From assembly GCF_016461825.1 (NCBI RefSeq), contig NZ_JAEMNU010000011.1:10762-55322 (forward strand): 44,561 bases of DNA, read 5' to 3'. The translations under genes were made by a program, and so were the position numbers. The notes under the pieces were generated by a model. The model saw only the letters and a program-made list of their open reading frames with translations, ran no database searches and had not been told where the DNA came from. The DNA is from Rugamonas violacea. GTDB taxonomy: Bacteria > Pseudomonadota > Gammaproteobacteria > Burkholderiales > Burkholderiaceae_D. Shown here piece by piece: positions 30,363 to 37,158 of this stretch (position 1 is its first letter; every line of letters starts with the position of its first letter).

Positions 30363-30575
30363 TCAGGGCTTGGGCAGGTGCTGGATCAGGCGCTGCTGGA
30401 AGGTGCCGGCGTCGGTGACGGTGGCCATGTCGTCGTCGACATCGACGTAATGCAATTGATGGCCGGCGGCGAAGTTGACGCCGGCCTCGATGTCGCCGTC
30501 GCGCTGCGTCAGGCTGTGGCCCTGCACGGCGCCGAGCAGGTTGCCCCTGTCGTCCGTTACGATGGTCATCTTCAT
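30363..30575 (-). CDS. Small hypothetical protein (70 aa), second gene of a pair
   Basis: The product begins MKMTIVTDDRGNLLGAVQGH and continues with an acidic VDVDDDMATVTDAGTF part. The alternating pattern suggests a small alpha/beta or all-beta protein, with no signal peptide or transmembrane helix and no cysteine. The start codon overlaps the stop of the preceding gene (ATGA), so it is translationally coupled and the two products may act together. I recognise no family. Confidence 0.6.
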   Translation of the reverse strand: MKMTIVTDDRGNLLGAVQGHSLTQRDGDIEAGVNFAAGHQLHYVDVDDDMATVTDAGTFQQRLIQHLPKP

Positions 30576-30829
30576 GACATCCCCCCGCCTTGTAGATTGT
30601 GGAAGCAGCCGCCGGCGCCCAGGTTGTGGATGTCGACGAAGTAGGTGACCACCTCGTTGTTGTCCTTGCGCTTGCGCTGATGGTCGGCCTGGTGCACCGC
30701 GCCCAGGTTGGGCGTCTTGACGTCGGCCTCGGCGAGTTGCGGGCCGTGGTCGTCGCCGTAACTGAAGTTCCAGAACGCGGTCTCTCCGGGCGCCAGGTAC
30801 ACCAGGGGACCGACATTGGTAAAAGCCAT
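30572..30829 (-). CDS. Small hypothetical protein (85 aa), first gene of a pair
   Basis: The product begins MAFTNVGPLVYLAPGETAFW and contains NFSYGDDHGPQLAEADV, a basic HQADHQRKRKDNN stretch and VVTYFVDIHNLGAGG before a single Cys. The aromatic/Gly pattern suggests a small beta-sandwich. A strong GGAGGG site precedes the ATG at 30829. An alternative in-frame ATG at 30928, also with GGAG before it, would add 33 residues, but the added part would cross a terminator-like hairpin (30843-30873), so the shorter form is preferred. No family recognised. It is coupled to the 70-aa gene by a four-base overlap. Confidence 0.6.
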   Translation of the reverse strand: MAFTNVGPLVYLAPGETAFWNFSYGDDHGPQLAEADVKTPNLGAVHQADHQRKRKDNNEVVTYFVDIHNLGAGGCFHNLQGGGMS

Positions 30830-30842
30830 GATTCCCTCCAAG

Positions 30843-30873
30843 AAAAAAGCCCGGGCGCGGGTGCGTCCCGGCT
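30843..30873 (-). terminator. Terminator-like hairpin directly before the two-gene pair
   Basis: On the minus strand an imperfect GC-rich stem (GCCGGG against CCCGGGC with one bulge, extended by CG pairs) is followed by six T. It can end the upstream solute-binding-protein transcript. Its T run stops only about four bases before the GGAGGG site of the next gene, so no promoter fits between them. Confidence 0.55.
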
Positions 30874-31007
30874 GTTTCATCATAGGCAGGGGCGCCGGCG
30901 GCGCATTGATCCAGTCGGTGTCGCGCATGGGCTCGCTCCGGCCGGCGGGTGGGCGGGCCGGCGCAGTGGGGCGGCTTGGCCTCGGCCTCGGTGTCGGCCT
31001 TGGCCGC

Positions 31008-31772
31008 CTAGGGTTCGGCGCCGCCGGCGTATTGTTGCTGCAGCTTGCGCAGCGCGCCGTTCCTGCCCAGCGTGGCGAGCGCGGCGTTCCAGCGCGCCAG
31101 TTCGGCCGCCGAGGTGGCCTTGGACAGCGCGATATAGCCCTTGGAGTGGGAGATGCGCACCGGCGTGGCCTGGATCGCCGCCGCATCGACGCGGGCGTCG
31201 CGCAGCTTGTGGCGCAGTCCGCTGTCGGCCGAGGCGACCAGGTCGACCCGGCCCAACATCAGCATCTGGAAGCAACCGGCGTAATTGTTGTGGCGGTAGA
31301 GATTGCTCAGGCCGGCGGCGGCCAGCAGCTCGTCGTGGATATTCCCGTTGAGCACGCAGACGCGCAGCGCGCGGGCGTCGGCCAGGCTGCGGATGCCGGT
31401 CGGCGCCGCCGTTCTTTCGTACAGATAATCGGATTCCTCCGAGATCGGTCCGACCCAGGCGAACTTGTCCTCGCGCTCCGGCGTGCGGTCCAGATTGAAC
31501 AGCACCACGTCGTCGCGGCTGCGCAGCATGGCCAAGCCGCGCGCCAGCGGCACCTCGTCGATGCGGTCGGGCAGGTCGAGCTGGGCCAGCATGGCGTGCA
31601 TCAGCTCGACATAATAGGCGCGCTTGCCGCCGTTCGGCTTGCCGTGCAGCTTGCCGTCGATCAGCGCCGTCTGGTTGGCGCTGCTGTGCGTGTAGACGTG
31701 CCAATCCTGCGCCGGGGCGGCGCGGCAGATCAGCGAGAGGGAGAGCAATGACAGGGGAAGCAGGCGTTTCAT
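31008..31772 (-). CDS. Periplasmic solute-binding protein (SBP_bac_3-like)
   Basis: The 254-aa protein has a signal peptide (MKRLLPLSLLSLSLICRAAPA, cleavage likely after APA near residue 21). The mature part follows the amino-acid-binding or PAS-independent periplasmic sensor pattern: EVPLARGLAMLRSRDDVVLFNLDRTPERE, then FAWVGPISEESDYLYE, SLADARALRVCVLNG and MLMLGRVDLVASAD. No permease or ATPase genes are adjacent, so it may be an orphan binding protein. The ATG at 31772 is chosen for the signal peptide; the frame is open further upstream. Its ligand cannot be told. Confidence 0.82.
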   Translation of the reverse strand: MKRLLPLSLLSLSLICRAAPAQDWHVYTHSSANQTALIDGKLHGKPNGGKRAYYVELMHAMLAQLDLPDRIDEVPLARGLAMLRSRDDVVLFNLDRTPEREDKFAWVGPISEESDYLYERTAAPTGIRSLADARALRVCVLNGNIHDELLAAAGLSNLYRHNNYAGCFQMLMLGRVDLVASADSGLRHKLRDARVDAAAIQATPVRISHSKGYIALSKATSAAELARWNAALATLGRNGALRKLQQQYAGGAEP

Positions 31773-32016
31773 CCGGGGCGATGCGGGTTCGTATGGCGAT
31801 AACTTGCCTAGAATACAGCAGAATCGACTCCGCCACGGCGGCGTTTTGTTTCTCAATGTAAGCTCGGGCGAGGTTGCCGGCGGCGCGCTTTTTTGGCGTC
31901 GCGGGCGTTCTGGTGGATAATGGCGGTATTCTTGCGTCGTGCCATGCTGCGGACGCCTATCGCCCAGGCGCCCCGCGCCGCCGCGCCGCCACCCCATTTT
32001 AGGAATTACCAAGCTT

Positions 32017-32946
32017 ATGTTGAGTTACCGCCACGCCTTTCACGCGGGGAATCACGCCGATGTGTTGAAACATTTCGTGACCATTCAGTTGTTGCAGTAT
32101 CTGAACCAGAAGGATACGGCCTACAGCTATATCGACACGCACTCCGGCGCCGGCGTCTACGCCCTCGACGGCGGCTACGCCTCGAAGAACGCCGAGTTCG
32201 AAACCGGCATCGGTCCGCTGTGGAACCGCACCGACCTGCCGGCGCCCTTGAAGGAGTACGTCGACCTGGTCAAGGCGATGAACCCGAGCGGCAAGATGCG
32301 CTACTACCCCGGCTCGCCGTACTGCGCCGACCAGGTGGCGCGCGAGCAGGACCGCCTGCGCCTGTTCGAGCTGCACCCGGCCGACGCCAAGATCCTGGCC
32401 GATAACTTCCGCAAGGTCGAGGCGCACGCCGCCGCCCAGGGAGTGCGGCCGACCACGCGCGGCAAGCGCGTCATCATCACCAAGGGCGACGGTTTCCACG
32501 CCCTGAAGGCGATGCTGCCGCCGCCGTCGCGCCGCGGCCTGATTCTGATCGATCCGCCGTATGAAGACAAAATGGACTACCGCAAGGTCAAGGACACCCT
32601 GGCCGACGCGTTGGTACGCTTCCCCGGCGGCACCTACGCGGTCTGGTATCCGGTGCTGCAACGGATGGAGTCGCGCCAGTTCGCCGACAAGCTCAAGCAG
32701 CTGCCCGGCGAATGGTTGCACGTCACCCTGACCATCAACACGCCGATGCCGGACGGCTTCGGTTTGCACAGCAGCGGCATGTTCGTCATCAACCCGCCGT
32801 ACACGCTGGAGCCTATGCTCAAAGAAATCATGCCCTACCTGGTCAAGGTGCTGGGCAAGGATTCCGGCGCCAAATTCGTGCTCGAGTCCGGTCAGCCGAC
32901 GGCTGGGCGCAACACTAGTGCGCGCCGGCCGCAAATCAGCAAATAA
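32017..32946 (+). CDS. rlmJ: 23S rRNA (adenine(2030)-N6)-methyltransferase RlmJ
   Basis: The 309-aa protein methylates A2030 in 23S rRNA. The start MLSYRHAFHAGNHADVLKHF is a hallmark of RlmJ. Next come TYSYIDTHSGAG-like motif I (residues about 35-48) and the N6-adenine catalytic motif DPPY at residues 179-182. The end part, GMFVINPPYTLEPMLKEIMPYL, is also family-typical. The last 25 residues diverge. The ATG at 32017 fits the conserved N-terminus, although the frame is open upstream to 31939. It is divergent from the solute-binding protein gene and upstream of the EAL-HDOD gene. Confidence 0.95.
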   Translation: MLSYRHAFHAGNHADVLKHFVTIQLLQYLNQKDTAYSYIDTHSGAGVYALDGGYASKNAEFETGIGPLWNRTDLPAPLKEYVDLVKAMNPSGKMRYYPGSPYCADQVAREQDRLRLFELHPADAKILADNFRKVEAHAAAQGVRPTTRGKRVIITKGDGFHALKAMLPPPSRRGLILIDPPYEDKMDYRKVKDTLADALVRFPGGTYAVWYPVLQRMESRQFADKLKQLPGEWLHVTLTINTPMPDGFGLHSSGMFVINPPYTLEPMLKEIMPYLVKVLGKDSGAKFVLESGQPTAGRNTSARRPQISK

Positions 32947-32950
32947 AATA

Positions 32951-33038
32951 TTGTCAGGACTCTACCGATAGGTATAGTCTTGTATCAACCGGGATGCAAT
33001 TGACATCCCGGCCGGGCTTGCCGTGGCCCAGCCACGGC
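32951..33038 (+). promoter_or_regulatory. Promoter and two leader hairpins of the EAL-HDOD gene
   Basis: A promoter TTGTCA (32951-32956), 16 bp, TATAGT (32973-32978) would start transcription near 32985. The leader then has two perfect hairpins in tandem. Hairpin 1 is CCGGGATG/CATCCCGG (32989-32996 and 33004-33011, loop CAATTGA). Hairpin 2 is GCCGTGGC/GCCACGGC (33020-33027 and 33031-33038, loop CCA). The ATG is 32 bases further on. No T run follows, so simple rlmJ terminators are less likely. Confidence 0.55.
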
Positions 33039-33069
33039 CACCAGTGCTAATCGCAGATTGGGTTTTCCC

Positions 33070-34350
33070 ATGACCACCGGTTTGTCACCGTCGTCCCCCA
33101 TTTCCGCCGCGCTCGCCAATCAATTTTTTCTGGCCCGCCAACCGATTCTCAATCGTCATCAACGCCTGGTCGCTTACGAGCTGCTCTTCCGTAACGCCGC
33201 CGACCGCAACGAAGCCAACATCACCGACGACGCCGAGGCCACCGCCACCGTGATCGCCCACGCCTCCGAGTTGGGCATGGAGCAGGTGGTGGGCGACCAG
33301 ATGGCCTTCGTCAACGTCGACACGGTCGGCTTGATGAGCGACTTCATCAGTTTTTTGCCCAACAACAAGGTGATCCTGGAGATCCTCGAGACCGTCAAGG
33401 CGACGCCCGAGGTGATCGAGCGGGTGCGCGAGCTCAAGCGCGCCGGCTTCCGCTTCGCCCTCGACGACGTCATCGCCGAATCGGACGACGTGCAGAAGTT
33501 GCAGCCGCTGTGCGACGTCATCAAGGTCGACATCAAGGACATGCACCCCGGCACCTTGCGCACCCTGGCGCGGGTGCTGAAGAATCCGCAGCAGAAACTG
33601 CTGGCCGAGAAGGTCGAGACGGTCGAGGAGTTCCGCCAGTGCATGGCGATGGGCTTCGAGTACTTCCAGGGCTATTACTTCGCCCGCCCGGTGATTTTGA
33701 GCGGCAAGAAGATCGCACCCTCGCAGCTGACCATCCTGCACCTGCTCGACCTGCTCGGCGCCGACGCCGACAGCCACGTCATCGAGCGCAGCGTCAAGCA
33801 CGACGCGCTGATCTCGCTCAACCTGCTGCGCCTGGTCAACACGCCGTCGGTCGGCGCGCGCTTCCGCATCAATTCGGTGGGGCACGCGCTGGTGGTGTTG
33901 GGGCGGCGCCAGTTGCAGCGCTGGTTGCAGATCCTGTTGTACGTGAAGTCGGGCCAGCGCCAGGAATTCACCTCGCCGCTGTTGCAGATGGCCACCACGC
34001 GCGGCAAGACCATCGAGTTGATGATGGAGAAGTTGCGTCCCGGCCAGCGCGTCAGCGCCGACATCGGCTTCACCGTCGGCATCATGTCGCTGATGGACAC
34101 CTTGTTTTCGATCCAGATGAGCGACGTGCTCGACAGCGTCAACGTGCTCGACGAGGTGCGCCAGGCGTTGCTGCACCGCGCCGGCGACTACGGCAGCATG
34201 CTCAGCCTGATCGAGCATATCGAACTGGCCGAGCGCGGGCCTACGCTGGCGAAGATGCTGCACGAGCTGCGGCTGAGCCCGGCCGAACTGTACGAAATCC
34301 AGCTGGCCGCCTTCGACTGGGTGAACGAATACGCCCACGGCGTGCAGTAG
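33070..34350 (+). CDS. EAL and HDOD domain protein (YuxH family)
   Basis: The 426-aa protein has an N-terminal EAL-related domain (about residues 18-215) and a C-terminal HDOD domain (about 220-420). EAL motifs are altered: the signature reads ELL in VAYELLFRN, DDF reads DDV in RFALDDVIAES and KID reads KVD, while NVD, the EKVET loop and QGYYFARP are kept. Such YuxH-type proteins often lack phosphodiesterase activity and act as regulators. HDOD features include SLNLLRLVNTPSVG and SVGHALVVLGRRQLQRW. The ATG at 33070 is chosen over a TTG at 33058. Linked c-di-GMP signalling may come from the diguanylate cyclase at 10764, but this is only association. Confidence 0.9.
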   Translation: MTTGLSPSSPISAALANQFFLARQPILNRHQRLVAYELLFRNAADRNEANITDDAEATATVIAHASELGMEQVVGDQMAFVNVDTVGLMSDFISFLPNNKVILEILETVKATPEVIERVRELKRAGFRFALDDVIAESDDVQKLQPLCDVIKVDIKDMHPGTLRTLARVLKNPQQKLLAEKVETVEEFRQCMAMGFEYFQGYYFARPVILSGKKIAPSQLTILHLLDLLGADADSHVIERSVKHDALISLNLLRLVNTPSVGARFRINSVGHALVVLGRRQLQRWLQILLYVKSGQRQEFTSPLLQMATTRGKTIELMMEKLRPGQRVSADIGFTVGIMSLMDTLFSIQMSDVLDSVNVLDEVRQALLHRAGDYGSMLSLIEHIELAERGPTLAKMLHELRLSPAELYEIQLAAFDWVNEYAHGVQ

Positions 34351-34370
34351 CCCGCCGGTCGCCCGCCGCC

Positions 34371-34426
34371 GCTCACTGCTCACTGCTCACTGCTCACTGC
34401 TTGCTGCTGACTGCTGACCGCTTGTT
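34371..34426 (+). repeat. Heptamer tandem repeat GCTCACT between convergent genes
   Basis: Four perfect GCTCACT units (34371-34398) are followed by four degenerate heptads (GCTTGCT, GCTGACT, GCTGACC, GCTTGTT). It fills the gap between the stop codons of the EAL-HDOD gene and the RsmI-related gene. Confidence 0.85.
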
Positions 34427-34435
34427 GGCTGCCGG

Positions 34436-35179
34436 CTATTGGCCCAGCAGCAGGAACACGGTCGGCTTCTTGTGGAAGTCCGGCGCCTTGCCTGTGCTCA
34501 GCAAACCCTTCCACTGCGACCCCGTCATGGTGCGGATGCTTTCGCTGGCCAGGCTGATGTCGGTCGCCACGCAGATCAGCGTGCCGGGCTGGCAGTTGGC
34601 CACCAGCGCCTCGAGCATGGCGGCGTTGCGGTAGGGCGTCTCGATGAACAGCTGGGTCTGCTTTTCGCCGCGCGAGCGCTGCTCCAACTCCTTGATCCGC
34701 TTGGCGCGCTGCGCCGCATCGGTCGGCAGGTAGCCGTTGAAGGCGAAGCTTTGGCCGTTCAGGCCGCTCGCCATCACCGCCAGCAGCAGCGAGGAGGGAC
34801 CGACCAGCGGCCGCACCGGCACGCCGTGCTGGTGCGCCAGACGCACCAGGTCGGCGCCGGGATCGGCCACCGCCGGCACGCCGGCCTCGGACACCAGGCC
34901 GGCGTCGCGGCCGGCCAGCAGCGGCGCCAGCAGGCCGGCCAGCGCCTGCGGCTGGGTGTTGACGTTCAATTCGGCAATCTGGATTTCCTGCAGCGGCTTG
35001 GCCAGCGGATGCTGGGCGGCGATCAGTTTCAGGAAGGCGCGCGCCGTCTTGGCGTTCTCGGCGACGAAGTAGTCGAGGCCGGCGGTGATGCGCTGCACCT
35101 GCTCGGGTATCACTTGCGACAGCGCCTCGGTGTCGCCGAGGGTGTTGGGGATCAGATAAAGGGTGCCGGGAGTCGTCAT
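34436..35179 (-). CDS. RsmI-related SAM-dependent methyltransferase (tetrapyrrole methylase fold)
   Basis: The 247-aa protein has the tetrapyrrole/RsmI methylase fold. SEAGVPAVADPGADLVRLAHQHG matches the family block S(D/E)AG-x-P-x-x-x-DPG, and VGPSSLLLAVMASGLNGQSFAFNGYLP follows as expected. The N-terminal SAM-loop is divergent. True RsmI starts with a TPIGNL motif, whereas this protein has LYLIPNTLGDTEALSQVIP and lacks the AEDTRHT block (here VAENAKTARAFL). It is therefore a paralogue, probably modifying another substrate, and should not be called rsmI. It precedes maf in the other direction by about 65 bases on the same strand. Confidence 0.82.
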   Translation of the reverse strand: MTTPGTLYLIPNTLGDTEALSQVIPEQVQRITAGLDYFVAENAKTARAFLKLIAAQHPLAKPLQEIQIAELNVNTQPQALAGLLAPLLAGRDAGLVSEAGVPAVADPGADLVRLAHQHGVPVRPLVGPSSLLLAVMASGLNGQSFAFNGYLPTDAAQRAKRIKELEQRSRGEKQTQLFIETPYRNAAMLEALVANCQPGTLICVATDISLASESIRTMTGSQWKGLLSTGKAPDFHKKPTVFLLLGQ

Positions 35180-35246
35180 GGGTGCTTAGCTAGTGTTCGG
35201 TAGGGATTCGGTAAGTAATAGGCGGGGGCGCTTGAATGGCGGCGCT

Positions 35247-35885
35247 TCAAGCCTGGAAAAAGGCGACGCCGGCGCGGCGCAGCATGCCGGTCAGGGCGAT
35301 CAGCGGCAGGCCGGTGAGGGCGGTCGGGTCGCCGCTGGTGATGCGTTCGAGGATGGCGATGCCCAGGCCCTCGTTCTTGGCGCTGCCGGCGCAGTCGTAG
35401 GGTTGCTCGATGCGCAGATAGGCGTCCAGTTCGGCGTCGGGCAGGTCGCGGAAAGTCACCACGGTTTGCACGTCCTCGACCTGGGCGGCGGCGGCCGGGT
35501 CGGCGGCGCGGCCGTCCCACACGCACAGGGCGGTGTGGAACACCACTTCGCGGCCGCGCATCTTTTGTAATTGCAACAAGGCATTGGCGTGGTCGCCCGG
35601 TTTGCCGATCTGCTCGCCGTCCAGGGTGGCGACCTGGTCCGAGCCGATCACCACGCAGCCGGGCAGGCGGGCGGCGACGGCGGCGGCCTTCTCGCGCGCC
35701 AGGCGCAGCGCGGTGGCGCTCGGCGTCTCGCCGGCCAGCGGGCGTTCGTCCAGGTCGGGCACGGCCACCTCGAAGGGCAGGCCGAGGCGCTGCAATAATT
35801 CTTTGCGGTAGGCGGAGCTGGAGGCGAGGACCAGGCGGACGGGGGCGCCGTGGGCGGCGGACGGACTAGTTGTGCTGAAGGTCAT
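35247..35885 (-). CDS. Maf-like nucleotide pyrophosphatase, YceF type
   Basis: The 212-aa protein hydrolyses non-canonical or modified nucleoside triphosphates. The start LVLASSSAYRKELLQRLGLPFE is the Maf N-terminal motif. GSDQVATLDGEQIGKPG has the SDQV form seen in YceF (7-methyl-GTP pyrophosphatase) rather than the ADT form of YhdE, so a YceF activity is favoured. The family-conserved C-terminal pieces are YDCAGSAKNEGLG and TALTGLPLIAL. The ATG at 35885 gives the expected start; the frame continues to 35933 without family sequence. It is divergent from yceD, as in many betaproteobacteria. Confidence 0.93.
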   Translation of the reverse strand: MTFSTTSPSAAHGAPVRLVLASSSAYRKELLQRLGLPFEVAVPDLDERPLAGETPSATALRLAREKAAAVAARLPGCVVIGSDQVATLDGEQIGKPGDHANALLQLQKMRGREVVFHTALCVWDGRAADPAAAAQVEDVQTVVTFRDLPDAELDAYLRIEQPYDCAGSAKNEGLGIAILERITSGDPTALTGLPLIALTGMLRRAGVAFFQA

Positions 35886-36015
35886 TTTTATAGGTGTGGA
35901 GCAAGTTTTAAGCGGGGAATAGGGCGGCAACACTGGCTCCCGGGGGCGAAATGTTATATGCTCTGTGGCCGGGCAAGCAAGGCACGCATTAGAACGAAAA
36001 AAATGTGCTAAGGCT

Positions 36016-36045
36016 TTGACTCGGCGGCGAAAACCCTGTTATTAT
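36016..36045 (+). promoter_or_regulatory. Promoter of the yceD-rpmF-plsX-fab block
   Basis: TTGACT (36016-36021), 18 bp, TATTAT (36040-36045) is a good sigma70-type promoter 30 bases before the yceD ATG. It is the only convincing promoter before rpmF. Confidence 0.6.
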
Positions 36046-36074
36046 CGCAGGTTTTCCGGGGAAATTTTCTACCA

Positions 36075-36572
36075 ATGAACGCTTTTGTGATCGACGCCTT
36101 TGAATTTTGTCGGATCAGCGGGAGCCGCGAGGGCGTCACGCCTGTCGCCGAAATGACCCGGTTGACCAAGGATTGCGCGGACCAGTCTGGCTCCATCGCC
36201 TGGAAAATCGTGGGAAGCACCAGCAAGACGGGCTTTCCGCAGATGACCATGTCGGTGACCGGCACGGTGCAACTGATCTGTCAGCGCTGCCTGACCCCGT
36301 ATGCCCATACGATCAACGCCTCGACCCTGCTGATGCTGGGCAAGGACGACGATCAGGCTGATGAAATCGAAGAAATGTTGGACGACGAGACGATCGATGT
36401 GATCGTCGGCAGCCGCAGCATGAACGTGGCCGACCTGGTCGAGGACGAAGCCCTGCTGGCCCTGCCGCACACGCCGAAGCACGGCGCTTGCCCGGACAGT
36501 TCGGCGCTGGACGCCCTCAAGGTCGAGAAGAAGTCGCCTTTCGACGCCCTCAAGGGCCTCAAACCAGAATAA
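36075..36572 (+). CDS. yceD: YceD/DUF177 protein, 23S rRNA accumulation factor
   Basis: The 165-aa protein matches the YceD family, needed for normal 23S rRNA accumulation in bacteria and regularly placed upstream of rpmF. Features are the central CQRCLTPYAHTINAS segment with two cysteines and an acidic patch, DDDQADEIEEMLDDETIDV, then NVADLVEDEALLALPHTPKH. The tail is Lys-rich. The promoter at 36016 serves it. The gap to rpmF is 207 bases, much longer than in tightly packed yceD-rpmF pairs, and is structured (see 36624-36720). Confidence 0.92.
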   Translation: MNAFVIDAFEFCRISGSREGVTPVAEMTRLTKDCADQSGSIAWKIVGSTSKTGFPQMTMSVTGTVQLICQRCLTPYAHTINASTLLMLGKDDDQADEIEEMLDDETIDVIVGSRSMNVADLVEDEALLALPHTPKHGACPDSSALDALKVEKKSPFDALKGLKPE

Positions 36573-36623
36573 ACCGCGGTACCGAATTGAAGTGTTGTAA
36601 AGAACGTGTCAAACGCGTGTGGT

Positions 36624-36720
36624 AATCGAGTATGGCAGTGTGTAGTGAAAACGTAGTAAAAGTGGTTTAACGATGTCGGCAAGACAAGCAAGCTCGGTTT
36701 TGCCGCTGGGATACTCGATT
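36624..36720 (+). ncRNA. Candidate structured leader between yceD and rpmF
   Basis: A long-range stem joins AATCGAGTAT (36624-36633) with its exact complement ATACTCGATT (36711-36720). A 2x2 internal loop and a CAG/CTG extension (36636-36638 with 36706-36708) follow. Directly next to it lies a hairpin of CGGCAAGAC (36677-36685) with GTTTTGCCG (36697-36705), nine pairs including one wobble, 11-base loop. A 38-base single strand completes a junction-like fold. No open frame of note fills the region. It may be a cis-acting leader for rpmF or a small RNA; this is inference from pairing. Confidence 0.5.
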
Positions 36721-36779
36721 CGCATGTATTTGCCAGTCGAATGTGTTAAAATTTTAGAACTTATGTATTAGGAGTCATC

Positions 36780-36962
36780 ATGGCAGTTCAACAGAACAAG
36801 AAGTCCCCTTCGAAGCGCGGTATGCACCGTTCGCACGATTTCCTGGTAGCACCACAACTGGGTATCGAGCCAACCACCGGTGAAACCCACCTGCGTCACC
36901 ATATCAGCCCTAACGGCTTTTACCGTGGTCGCAAAGTCCTGAAAACCAAAAACGACGAGTAA
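36780..36962 (+). CDS. rpmF: Ribosomal protein L32
   Basis: The 60-aa protein is 50S subunit protein bL32: [20 protein letters not shown] at the start and [13 protein letters not shown] near the end are diagnostic. It has no cysteine pairs, so it is the zinc-free form. The AGGAG site is seven bases upstream. A rho-independent terminator follows, which would limit read-through to plsX. Confidence 0.98.
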   Translation: MAVQQNKKSPSKRGMHRSHDFLVAPQLGIEPTTGETHLRHHISPNGFYRGRKVLKTKNDE

Positions 36963-36987
36963 TCGACGTTTTTAGTAGGCTAAGATG

Positions 36988-37030
36988 AAAGCGGTGCGAC
37001 GTGGTGTATACCGGCGTGGCGCCGCTTTTT
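36988..37030 (+). terminator. Intrinsic terminator between rpmF and plsX
   Basis: AAAGCGGTGC (36988-36997) pairs with GCGCCGCTTT (37019-37028), ten pairs including one wobble, with a 21-base loop and a T run. The large loop may weaken it, so partial read-through into plsX is likely. Confidence 0.6.
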
Positions 37031-37158
37031 CTTTATCATCGGCTGCAATCCTCATTTGCACACCGTCATTTTGAATCGCGTCGACCCTGTTCGCTAGTGG
37101 TCCGCCCCTTGCCGCAGCTTGCCCCAGAAGGGTTGCAGCGTGGTACTGAATCAAAACA

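Noticed and set aside
32989..33038. Known c-di-GMP riboswitch before the EAL-HDOD gene
   Set aside because: The conserved core and tetraloop-receptor features of the known classes are not found.
34436..35179. Annotation as RsmI (16S rRNA C1402 methylase)
   Set aside because: The TPIGNL and AEDTRHT motifs are missing; only the general fold motifs are kept.
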